Source of the DNA: Meishania litoralis
Lineage (GTDB): Bacteria > Bacteroidota > Bacteroidia > Flavobacteriales > Flavobacteriaceae
NCBI RefSeq assembly: GCF_042611095.1
Contig: NZ_JBHFPV010000002.1
Coordinates: 186,001-250,000, forward strand
Length of the DNA: 64,000 bases
Direction of reading: 5' to 3'
Below are positions 51,744 to 60,139 of the stretch, piece after piece; position 1 is the first letter of the stretch, and each line of letters opens with the position of its first letter. The notes under the pieces are model-generated. The model ran no database searches, was not told the DNA's origin, and saw only the letters and a list, made by a program, of their open reading frames with translations. The translations under genes were made by a program, and so were the position numbers.

Positions 51744-54092
51744 ATGAATACAAGTCAGTTAGATCGTTACACGCTAAAACATTACACCCGATTGATGATT
51801 TCATTTTTCGGGTGCTTGGTCGTGCTTTCCATATTTCAGTATACCACGCTTTATTTTAAAGGAGTACTTGACAGCATTTTCAATGTAAGCTTTCTGATCG
51901 CCGTCGTGCATCAGATCGGGTTTACGTCGATAATGGGCATCGTATTGGTCTTTCCCTTTAATTTCTGGGAAAACCTCAGGCCTAGATATGGTTTTAACCT
52001 ACTTTTCGTAACACTGATCCTGCTTCTGATCATTGAGGCCATGCTTATAGCCTATTACTGCACTACCTTGGTTCCCTTGGGGGCGGATCTTTTGGGCTAC
52101 AGTTTTTCCGACATAAAGACAACTATTTCGAATTCAGGTAGTTGGACAATGTCTCTTTATCTATTGGCAGGAGTATTTTTTATCGTGGCACTGTTTTTTG
52201 CATTCTATAAAGTAACGTCAAGACTCTACCATAAGATTAGTAGAATGTATCCTTTTACGATCATTCTTTTCAGTCTCTTTGTTGCGACTTTGTTCACCGA
52301 CGGTAAACCCATAAATCAGAATAAATCACAATACCTGGCCGTCAATCTCTATACCAGTACCACTGAAGACCATTCCTATTCGGCCGATGTTGAATATCCT
52401 TTGATCAAAAGACCCGGTAACGATGATGTCATCGGTAAATACTTTAAACTTAAAGAAGAAAAGCCGAACATCGTTTTTCTTATGGTCGAGGGATTAGGAA
52501 GGGACTTTGTCGGCGAAGGTGCCGAATATGAGGGCTTTACACCGTTTCTTGATTCATTAAGCACTAAGTCGCTGTATTGGGAGAATTGCTTGAGCAATAC
52601 GGGAAGAACGTTTGGCGTCATACCCTCACTTTTTGGTTCGCTTCCCTTTGGCACAAGCGGATTTATGGAACTTGATGAGTACCCAAATAAGTTGACCCTG
52701 TTCAGTATCTTAAAGAACAATGGCTACCATACTTCCTTTTATCAGGGTACTACAGGTTCATTCGACAATGTGGAAAAATTTCTCCGTAGTGAGAACATAG
52801 ACTTTATGCTCGACAAATCAGGGTTCGGAAAGAATTATGAGCTGGCGGAGGAAAATAGTGGTGGTTTTACCTGGGGCTATCCCGATAAGGAACTTTTCAG
52901 AAAAAGCATGTCCATTGAACGTTCGAAGGAGCAACCTCGATTGGAAGTCTACATGACCATCAGTACGCACGAGCCCTTTACACCACCGAACCAAGACCAC
53001 TATGAAGAAATGGTAAAAAACATACTTTCTCGGCGAAGCTATGATTCAAAAACGGAAAAAGTCATTGAAAAGAACGACAATATTTTCGCCTCACTCTTAT
53101 ATACCGATGAGGCCCTTAAGTGGGTTATGGAAGCCTATAAGACGCATCCCAATTATGACAATACAATATTCGTCATTACTGGTGATCATAGGCTGATACC
53201 CATACCGATGCGAAACGAGATCAGTAGGTTTCATGTGCCGTTGATGATATATAGCCCCATGTTGAAAAATACCCGTAAAATGAGTGCCATTGCATCCCAT
53301 TTTGATGTCACACCCACTATTTTGGCATTGCTGAACGGTAAATATGAGATGAAAATGCCAAAGAAAGTCGCATGGTTGGGCGGTACTCTTGACGATAGCC
53401 AAGAATTCAAGGGTACTAAGGACATTCCGTTGATGCGGAACAAAAACCAACTTGAAGACTTTGTAAGCGGCAATAAATTCTTCAGTAACGGCAATACCTT
53501 CGAAATCGATGAAAACATGGATCTGTCTTCTGCCTTCTCAGGCGGAAGTAAACTTGAAAGCAAACTTGAGGGTTTCACGGCCATGAATGCCTATGTGACC
53601 GCCAATAATAAGATTATACCGGACAGCCTGACCATTTTTACGGTTCAAAAAGAAAAATTTACCGACAGTGAAATTGTTTGGATCAACAGTGTCTACAATG
53701 GTAAGAATTCAGACAAGGCGTATATCACCGCCAGAGACCTGGCCTTCAAAAAAGAGTATGACAGATCTCTACTACTATGTCGATACATACTTTCTGAGGT
53801 TCCAGGTAATATTGATGCCCGAATACTTACCGGGCGGATCAACGGTTGGAGAGGCAATTACGACAAGTCGATTGAAATTCTAAAACAATGTATCAATGAA
53901 AACCCGGAATATATCGATTCTTATTCCGCCTTGTTCGATGTGTATTATTGGTCGGGCAAATATCGAGAGGCCCTAGACCTTATCGAGGTTGTTGAGCAGA
54001 ACAGCTCGAGTGCAAATGAAATTAGCGATAAAATTTCGAGGGCAAGGGCACTTGCCAGTAAAAACGGTATAATTGCTTCAGTTCAACAATGA
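51744..54092 (+). CDS. LtaS-like sulfatase-fold phosphoglycerol transferase fused to TPRs
   Basis: 782 aa. About five N-terminal membrane spans (to about residue 190). The sulfatase/LtaS domain spans about 235-520: IVFLMVEGLGRDFVG, nucleophile Thr likely in NTGRTFGVIPSLFGSLP, TISTHEPFTPP, and VITGDHRL. At about 660-775 come tetratricopeptide-like helices (LLLCRYILSEVPGNIDARILTGRINGWRGNYDKSIEILKQ). The family moves phosphoglycerol or phosphoethanolamine onto glycans. TPR fusion is unusual and may bind the YaiO TPR region of the next gene (overlap 4 nt). Confidence 0.87.
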   Translation: MNTSQLDRYTLKHYTRLMISFFGCLVVLSIFQYTTLYFKGVLDSIFNVSFLIAVVHQIGFTSIMGIVLVFPFNFWENLRPRYGFNLLFVTLILLLIIEAMLIAYYCTTLVPLGADLLGYSFSDIKTTISNSGSWTMSLYLLAGVFFIVALFFAFYKVTSRLYHKISRMYPFTIILFSLFVATLFTDGKPINQNKSQYLAVNLYTSTTEDHSYSADVEYPLIKRPGNDDVIGKYFKLKEEKPNIVFLMVEGLGRDFVGEGAEYEGFTPFLDSLSTKSLYWENCLSNTGRTFGVIPSLFGSLPFGTSGFMELDEYPNKLTLFSILKNNGYHTSFYQGTTGSFDNVEKFLRSENIDFMLDKSGFGKNYELAEENSGGFTWGYPDKELFRKSMSIERSKEQPRLEVYMTISTHEPFTPPNQDHYEEMVKNILSRRSYDSKTEKVIEKNDNIFASLLYTDEALKWVMEAYKTHPNYDNTIFVITGDHRLIPIPMRNEISRFHVPLMIYSPMLKNTRKMSAIASHFDVTPTILALLNGKYEMKMPKKVAWLGGTLDDSQEFKGTKDIPLMRNKNQLEDFVSGNKFFSNGNTFEIDENMDLSSAFSGGSKLESKLEGFTAMNAYVTANNKIIPDSLTIFTVQKEKFTDSEIVWINSVYNGKNSDKAYITARDLAFKKEYDRSLLLCRYILSEVPGNIDARILTGRINGWRGNYDKSIEILKQCINENPEYIDSYSALFDVYYWSGKYREALDLIEVVEQNSSSANEISDKISRARALASKNGIIASVQQ

Positions 54093-55432
54093 AATTTAAA
54101 AAGAACATATTTGTCATCGTAGTAGGACTGCTTTTTTACCTCGGCAACGCTCAAGATGTCGCGTACAACGATGCTGTGGAAAGTTCGTATTCAAGAGCGT
54201 TCGATTTGGCCTATGAAGGGGACAGCAAATCGGCTCAAGAAGTACTTTACAAAATGCTTGATAACGATTCGAACGACCTTGAAGTACGTTCCTTGTTGGC
54301 AAGCACGCTTAGTTGGAACGGTAAATACGATGAGGCGCGCCTACAGTTCAACCGTATAACCTCAAAAGACAGAAGTAACAGGGAAGTTTGGATTTCGGCC
54401 ATTAAGAACGAGTTATATGCAAAAAACTATGCGACAGCTTTGGGGCTTTCGAACAAGGCTTTGCACCACTTAAAAAATGATTCCGAAGTCGAGCGACTTA
54501 AACAACTGGCCTTGAATTTTATTGCAGATCAAGAATATTCCGATTTGGCTTGGTTCAATCAAAAGAGTAGTTTAAAAACGGCTTTTACATCGGAAAAAAA
54601 GTCCAAAAAGACCAAAAGGCCCAAAAAGATCGATAATGAAAAAGGGAAGTCCAGATCGGGACAAAAAGAAAAACCCGAGGCGTCATCGGAAAAACCGACA
54701 CCGAAAAATAGGTTTTCGGTAGGAAATTCATTCACGGTGTTCGACCAACGATATGATCCAGCGATAAATTCCTCGATTTCGTTAAAACATCAGACGAAAT
54801 ATGGCAGTATCATACCGAGCATTAATTACAGTAACCGCGTCGGGAAACAAGGATTGCAATACGACCTTTCGCTTTATCCCAAAATAGCGAAAAGAATGTA
54901 TGCATACGTGAATTATGGGTATTCAAGCGCCATTATTTATCCAAAACATAGATTTGCCGGTGATGTTTATCTAGGACTTCCCGGAGCCATCGAATTTTCT
55001 GCCGGAGGTAGGTATATTATGACCAGAACCCAGAACGTAACCGCTATAACGAATTCTCTAGGGCACTACAGGGGCAATTATTATTTCTCGCTGAGATCCT
55101 ACATTACTCCGCGACCGGATCGGCTGACACGCTTTTCGGGAAACCTGCTTATTCGCAAATATTTGAGGGATGGTGAAAACTATTTTGGGTTTACCTTCGG
55201 TATGGGCTTTTCGCCCGAATTAAGACAATTGTTCGCAGATGATGAATTACTTGCCGAGACTTTATTATATGTAGAGTCGCAACGCCTTGGACTAGCTTAT
55301 CAGTTCACCCCTAGAAAAACACCGAATATCTATCGAACCAACATTAGCGTTCGGCGTCAGGAGTTTGCGTTCGATTCTGGAAATTTCTTCTGGGCCATTT
55401 CTGCAGGACTGACCTATAACGTTAAATTCTAA
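54089..55432 (+). CDS. YaiO-family outer-membrane barrel with N-terminal TPR
   Basis: 447 aa. Signal (IFVIVVGLLFYLGNA-Q), TPR region about 25-165 (SYSRAFDLAYEGDSKSAQEVLYKML), a Lys-rich linker about 165-215 (KKSKKTKRPKKIDNEKGK), then a beta-barrel about 220-447 (FSVGNSFTVFDQRYDP, YDLSLYPKIAKRMYAYVNYGYSS, ending LTYNVKF). Predicted outer-membrane secretin for the polysaccharide, analogous to PgaA. Final gene of the operon, 8 nt from the convergent phosphodiesterase stop. Confidence 0.88.
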   Translation: MKFKKNIFVIVVGLLFYLGNAQDVAYNDAVESSYSRAFDLAYEGDSKSAQEVLYKMLDNDSNDLEVRSLLASTLSWNGKYDEARLQFNRITSKDRSNREVWISAIKNELYAKNYATALGLSNKALHHLKNDSEVERLKQLALNFIADQEYSDLAWFNQKSSLKTAFTSEKKSKKTKRPKKIDNEKGKSRSGQKEKPEASSEKPTPKNRFSVGNSFTVFDQRYDPAINSSISLKHQTKYGSIIPSINYSNRVGKQGLQYDLSLYPKIAKRMYAYVNYGYSSAIIYPKHRFAGDVYLGLPGAIEFSAGGRYIMTRTQNVTAITNSLGHYRGNYYFSLRSYITPRPDRLTRFSGNLLIRKYLRDGENYFGFTFGMGFSPELRQLFADDELLAETLLYVESQRLGLAYQFTPRKTPNIYRTNISVRRQEFAFDSGNFFWAISAGLTYNVKF

Positions 55433-55440
55433 CGATAAAA

Positions 55441-56760
55441 TTATTTCGATAGCTTCTTTGGAGGCAAATCGAATGCCCATTTATCGGCATACATACCATA
55501 GACGATTCCGATTTCATTTTCCTGCACATATTTCTCATCTTTTCCTTCATCAAAGTTCACGTGATACACGTACACTTTAATTCCATGCTTCTTTAGTTCG
55601 AGCATCAGGTCTTTGTTCTTTTCGATGGCTCTTCGCGAAATGGCCGCATATTTCACATTGTTGACCTTCAAAAAATTGAGTTTGTCGCCTTTGATGCCAA
55701 AGAAGGGCTTATGTGAAATCATCGCGTTTATACCATGTTGAGTGGCCTTTTCTACGGCCATGACACTAAATAGTTCCATAATCAATCGATCTTTGTCCAC
55801 AAACGCGTCCGCAAAAGCTATGGGGTCGTTCACCTTATCGGTTACCAGAGTAGCATCGGGATGTTCGGCAAACCATTTGTTGATTCCTTCCATATCAAGT
55901 GTTTCATAATCACCGTAGATATTTTCTTTTTTGAACTCCGCAAGGGTGGGAGGTAGCGTGCCTTTGTAATCGGTAAAGCGCGACCACATGTTCCAGTCAT
56001 GCGCGGCCACCAGATGACCATCGGAGGTTTCTATTATGTCCAATTCGAAAAGGCGAAAACCTTTTTTATAGTTCTGGTCCAGGGCGGCTTTCGAATTGGT
56101 AGATTTATGACCGTCTACTTCACCACCTGCATGGGCGATATATCGATCGTTGCTAGGCTCGAAATCGTAAGTGATTTTAGGAAAATAGCTTGCACTATCG
56201 ACAATGTTCTTTGGAAGGGCAGAAGTTAGAGAAACCGAAGTATCGCTTACCTGTTCAACTATCTTGCCATTAATATTATGCATGGCATAGGCTTGTCTGG
56301 TCTTTAAAAGGCTCAATTGTACAAACCCCATATTAGCAAGTTTGGCTTTTTGTTTCATTAAACTTTTGGCGGCGGAGTCATGGGCCAACATCGCAAAAAC
56401 TGCATTGTTGTTTCGTAATTTTTCAAGAACCTGAACCAATTGTTCAGAGGCTTCCTCACTTTCGTGGGTATCAAAGGTCATAAACTCGAATTCATCCGAT
56501 GTATTAAAATGGATGATGGTGAGCCCCCGTCTGATTTGCTCTTTTTTACCGTTAATTGTAAAACTGCTCCGTTTTTGGGCATTGAAACTATTGCTCGACA
56601 ACTTGATTGTCGGAGTTTCCTTTATGTTTTTTTCAACGATAGGATTACACGAACCGACCATTGCCGACCCCATCAAAATTCCACCGAACATAAAATATAG
56701 CGCCATGATGGTCCAAAGTCTTTTCAAGGCCTTATTTATCATAATTGTTTTCATATTCAT
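55441..56760 (-). CDS. Glycerophosphodiester phosphodiesterase-like lipoprotein
   Basis: About 439 aa from ATG 56760 (MNMKTIMINKALKRLW...), lipobox MVGSC; upstream in-frame Mets to 56877 give no signal. N-terminal domain of about 180 aa of unknown fold, then a GDPD domain: IAHAGGEVDGHKSTNS, FRLFELDIIETSDGHLVAAHDWNMW, and KKHGIKVYVYHV. GDPDs hydrolyse glycerophosphodiesters. Being convergent with an LtaS-like transferase, it may trim the same phosphoglycerol decoration. Confidence 0.85.
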   Translation of the reverse strand: MNMKTIMINKALKRLWTIMALYFMFGGILMGSAMVGSCNPIVEKNIKETPTIKLSSNSFNAQKRSSFTINGKKEQIRRGLTIIHFNTSDEFEFMTFDTHESEEASEQLVQVLEKLRNNNAVFAMLAHDSAAKSLMKQKAKLANMGFVQLSLLKTRQAYAMHNINGKIVEQVSDTSVSLTSALPKNIVDSASYFPKITYDFEPSNDRYIAHAGGEVDGHKSTNSKAALDQNYKKGFRLFELDIIETSDGHLVAAHDWNMWSRFTDYKGTLPPTLAEFKKENIYGDYETLDMEGINKWFAEHPDATLVTDKVNDPIAFADAFVDKDRLIMELFSVMAVEKATQHGINAMISHKPFFGIKGDKLNFLKVNNVKYAAISRRAIEKNKDLMLELKKHGIKVYVYHVNFDEGKDEKYVQENEIGIVYGMYADKWAFDLPPKKLSK

Positions 56761-57189
56761 GCTTTGGTAATAAGGTAGCATATAAGTGGTTTTTGAATAA
56801 GGATAAATCTTAAGTATCAACGATTTAAAAGACATCTTATTGCGATAGGCCCAACCGTTCAATTTTGTCATCATCATAGGGTCAAACTACAGCATACGAA
56901 CAAACCCATTAAGGGGTGGCAGGGCCGAAGTATGATTCTTTGTCAATAAATTGACCTACCGTGCCGTAACCGTCGTTTCAATTGCTCTTTGACCGCCCAA
57001 AGGTTAAATTTTTCGATGAACTGCATGCCCGCTGAAGTCAATAAAAATGGGTTCTCTACAGGTTTAACGTTCTATACAACAAAATCTGAAAGCTATACCA
57101 CAATTTATTGCTCAATGGCGTCGTTATTAAGTATGTTTACCAAACAAATTCAGACCAAATCGAATATAAACCTTAACCCTCGAACCACC

Positions 57190-57288
57190 ATGCTTTATGA
57201 TACCTACGGAGAGGAATATATAGTGTTCCTTCAAGAATTGAACGAAATATTGAGTTTAAATGAATTGGTAGAATTGGATTACATGTAA
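57190..57288 (+). CDS. Micro-ORF 1, 32 aa peptide
   Basis: MLYDTYGEEYIVFLQELNEI... to a Tyr-Met C-terminus; acidic and Leu-rich. It aligns with the 33-aa peptide 32 bp downstream around F(L/I)xxLNEIL and a C-terminal Tyr: 9 of 22 aligned positions identical by eye. A longer in-frame ORF back to 56989 is possible but the paralogy supports this start. The gap 56878-57494 (617 bp) contains only these peptides and a terminator. Confidence 0.5.
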   Translation: MLYDTYGEEYIVFLQELNEILSLNELVELDYM

Positions 57289-57320
57289 TCTGTTCGACCT
57301 TCATCTAAAAATCCCAAATT

Positions 57321-57422
57321 ATGGCAAATCAGAATCCAGACAACGCATCTTATTTGAATTTCATTGAAAATTTGAATGAAATTTTGGTTGACGTGAACAT
57401 CAACAAATTGAGTTATTCTTAA
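57321..57422 (+). CDS. Micro-ORF 2, 33 aa peptide
   Basis: MANQNPDNASYLNFIENLNE... ending KLSYS. Paralogous to micro-ORF 1; followed 18 nt later by a strong terminator, which argues for a real short transcript. No signal peptide. Could be a peptide precursor, small regulator or antitoxin-like peptide; no modification genes are adjacent. Confidence 0.55.
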   Translation: MANQNPDNASYLNFIENLNEILVDVNINKLSYS

Positions 57423-57440
57423 GTGAATCAGTGTTCAAAG

Positions 57441-57480
57441 AAAAATCCCCTTGGTTTTTAAAAACCAAGGGGATTTTTTT
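57441..57480 (+). terminator. Strong bidirectional terminator
   Basis: AAAATCCCCTTGGTTTTT paired with its complement AAAAACCAAGGGGATTTT and a T-run. Sits between micro-ORF 2 and the convergent rpoD stop and can serve both. Confidence 0.93.
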
Positions 57481-57494
57481 ATTGTCACCTTATA

Positions 57495-58358
57495 TTAACC
57501 CAAGTACGTCTTCAATAATTTGCTTCTTGAATTGTGTCGCAGTTTACGAATGGCCTTTTCACGTATCTGGCGCACTCTTTCACGTGTAAGGTCAAAAGTT
57601 TGCCCGATTTCGGCAAGGGTCATTGATTGCTGATCACCTATTCCGTAATATAGTTTGACAACATCGGCTTCCCTTGGGGACAATGTTTCCAAAGCACGGT
57701 TTATTTCGGTGTTTAACGACTGTTGCATTAATATGTTGTCCGGGCGAGGAGATTCTCCTGAGCGAAGTACGTCGTATAGGTTCGAATCTTCCCCTTCGCG
57801 CAGGGGCGCGTCCATAGATACGTGCCTACCCGAGTTTTTCAATGATTGCTTAACCTCGTTTACGGTCATTTCAAGTTCCTTCGCGATTTCCTCGGCCGAA
57901 GGCGGCCGTTCGTGCGCCTGCTCTAGATACGAAAACGTTTTCTTTATTTTATTGATCGATCCAATCTTGTTCAAGGGCAGTCGAACTACGCGCGATTGTT
58001 CTGCCAAGGCTTGTAAAATGGATTGTCGGATCCACCACACGGCATACGATATGAATTTAAACCCACGGGTTTCGTCAAAACGTTTGGCCGCTTTTACAAG
58101 TCCTAGGTTGCCCTCATTTATAAGATCCGGAAGTTTTAGACCTTGATTTTGATATTGTTTTGCCACCGAAACAACAAATCGCAAATTGGCAGTGGTCAGT
58201 TTTTCAAGTGCGGCTTGGTCTCCGGCACGAATACGCTGGGCCAATTCTACCTCTTCACTCGCATTGATCAAATCTATTTTACTGATATCTTGCAAGTACT
58301 TGTCCAACGATTTTGACTCACGATTGGTTACCTGCTTGATAATCTTAAGTTGCCTCAT
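57495..58358 (-). CDS. rpoD: Primary sigma factor RpoD (SigA), Bacteroidota type
   Basis: 287 aa from ATG 58358 (MRQLKIIKQVTNRES). Region 1.2 (LDKYLQDISKIDLI), 2.1-2.4 (LRFVVSVAKQYQNQGLKLPDLINEGNLGLVKAAKRFD, FKFISYAVWWIRQSI), 3 (ERPPSAEEIAKEL) and 4 (LSPREADVVKLYYGIGD, TLAEIGQTFDLTRERVRQIREKAIRKLR). Length about 287 with no region 1.1 is the usual housekeeping sigma of Bacteroidota, which recognises TTTG/TAnnTTTG promoters. The in-frame extension to 58424 is not conserved and was dropped. Confidence 0.95.
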   Translation of the reverse strand: MRQLKIIKQVTNRESKSLDKYLQDISKIDLINASEEVELAQRIRAGDQAALEKLTTANLRFVVSVAKQYQNQGLKLPDLINEGNLGLVKAAKRFDETRGFKFISYAVWWIRQSILQALAEQSRVVRLPLNKIGSINKIKKTFSYLEQAHERPPSAEEIAKELEMTVNEVKQSLKNSGRHVSMDAPLREGEDSNLYDVLRSGESPRPDNILMQQSLNTEINRALETLSPREADVVKLYYGIGDQQSMTLAEIGQTFDLTRERVRQIREKAIRKLRHNSRSKLLKTYLG

Positions 58359-58533
58359 ATGTATGTAATGGTTTTTGAATGTTCTACAAGAGTTCATAAT
58401 ACATTTTTCTGGCGTCTTTTCCAAAGGGATACGAAAATTCTTATACAGATTTTATGAGAACTTTAGTAATAATGCACCAATTGCGCCGATATTTTGGGTG
58501 CTTCCTGTATTTTTAGGTTTTAAAAGTTGTGAA

Positions 58534-59043
58534 ATGAGCAAAAGGGGTTTAAAAAAATACCTGTCCGAATTAAAAAAAACCGAACTTGAAGCACAGCTTA
58601 TGGACCTGTACGAACGTTTTCCCGTGGTAAAGGAGTATTATGATTTTGTCTTTAACCCTAAAGAGGACAAGCTGGTGCAAGAGGCCAAGTCTAAAATTTC
58701 CAATGAATATTTCCCGACCAAAAGAAAGCGTCCCAAAGCAAGACGGTCGGTAGCACAAAAATTTATTAAGCATTATTTGAAGTTGGGTGTCGAACCGCAT
58801 TTGGTGGCCGATATCATGTTGTATAACCTAGAGGTAGCGCAGACTTTTTCTATGGAACGCAATCTCCCAGATGCTTTTTTCAAGAGTATGTCCAATTCAT
58901 TTGCGCAGGCCGTGCACTATATTTCGGGCAACAGCATGTTGAACGATTTCAAGGAAAGGATCATGAAAATCTATACGCTTACACAGGATAGTAATTGGCC
59001 TTATAAGGAAAGTTTTACCAAGGCCCTTGATATAATCGATTGA
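58534..59043 (+). CDS. DUF6155 family protein
   Basis: 169 aa from ATG 58534 (MSKRGLKKYLSELKKTELEAQL). All-helical cytoplasmic protein: VVKEYYDFVFNPKEDKLVQEAKSKI, then PKARRSVAQKFIKHYLKLGVEPHLVADIMLYNLEVA. Family assignment from memory; no known function. An in-frame upstream extension to 58375 has no family support. Divergent from rpoD. Confidence 0.75.
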   Translation: MSKRGLKKYLSELKKTELEAQLMDLYERFPVVKEYYDFVFNPKEDKLVQEAKSKISNEYFPTKRKRPKARRSVAQKFIKHYLKLGVEPHLVADIMLYNLEVAQTFSMERNLPDAFFKSMSNSFAQAVHYISGNSMLNDFKERIMKIYTLTQDSNWPYKESFTKALDIID

Positions 59044-59044
59044 A

Positions 59045-59974
59045 ATGGCAATAGTAATCATACGACAAGACGGAAAGATACCTTTGTGGCAACGGGCATT
59101 GAAAAAGGTGGCCCCACAAGTACCGGTCTACAGCTACCTTGAACCACATCCGAAGGAAGAAATAACGATGGCGTTAGTCTGGAAGCACCCAAAAGGACAA
59201 TTAATGGATTATCCTAACCTAAAATGTATTGCCTGCAGTGGGGCAGGAGTTGACTTCATTTTTCAAGATGAAAATAGACCGAAAGAGTTGCCCATTACAA
59301 GAGTAGTCGACACCATGCTTGCCCAGGACATGTCTGAGCACGTGGTCGCCGTAATCTTTAGTTACCTCAAGCACCTTGGGCATTATCGTATAGCTCAAAC
59401 ACGGAAAATCTGGAGACCGATGCAATATCACCGTATCAAAGACTTCAAAGTGGGCATTCTAGGACTCGGAGTTTTGGGAAGTGTGCTGGCCAAAGATCTC
59501 GTTCGGTTTGGTTTTCGGGTGCAAGGCTGGTCGAACTCAAAAAAATCATTGGGGCACGTCAAATCGTTCGCCGGTCAGGAACAACTATACCAATTCTTGC
59601 AAACGACCGAAATACTGGTTTGCCTTTTACCATTAACGGACAATACCACTGGTATTTTAAATGCAGCCCTTTTCAAACAATTACCTAGGGGAGCTTACTT
59701 GATCAATGTGGCCCGTGGCGGACATGTCATTGATGCCGACCTGATCGAATATCTTGACAACGATCATCTTTCGGGGGCTTGCCTTGATGTTTTTCACGAA
59801 GAGCCTTTGCCTGCCGACCATCCGTTTTGGGAGCATGACAGAATCCATATGACCCCTCACTACGCCAGTGTTTCGGATACCGAATCTGTCGTACCCCAAA
59901 TCTTGGAAAACTTCCGAAGATTGCAAATGGGCGAACCCCTTTTGAACGTCGTATCAAAAGAAAGAGGGTATTGA
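59045..59974 (+). CDS. D-2-hydroxyacid dehydrogenase, GhrA-like (glyoxylate/hydroxypyruvate reductase)
   Basis: 309 aa. NAD(P) Rossmann motif GILGLGVLGSVLAKDL, then VCLLPLTDNTTGILNAALF, substrate Arg in INVARGGHVID, Asp/Glu in CLDVFHEEPLPADHPFW, and catalytic His in MTPHYAS. The His-Tyr-Ala-Ser form is typical of the GhrA subfamily. Starts 1 nt after the DUF6155 stop, so the two are coupled. Confidence 0.92.
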   Translation: MAIVIIRQDGKIPLWQRALKKVAPQVPVYSYLEPHPKEEITMALVWKHPKGQLMDYPNLKCIACSGAGVDFIFQDENRPKELPITRVVDTMLAQDMSEHVVAVIFSYLKHLGHYRIAQTRKIWRPMQYHRIKDFKVGILGLGVLGSVLAKDLVRFGFRVQGWSNSKKSLGHVKSFAGQEQLYQFLQTTEILVCLLPLTDNTTGILNAALFKQLPRGAYLINVARGGHVIDADLIEYLDNDHLSGACLDVFHEEPLPADHPFWEHDRIHMTPHYASVSDTESVVPQILENFRRLQMGEPLLNVVSKERGY

Positions 59975-60139
59975 TTTGGCGATTGCCAAGTTCAAATAGT
60001 TCAAATTGATTCGAAGGAGTTCATATTTTCTTCCATAATTCCATTGGATATATTTCGACCAAGGACAAATTTCTGTTAATTTTGCAAAATTCAGGTGTCG
60101 CCAATAAAATTGCGGCATTGATTAAATGCGATATACCTT

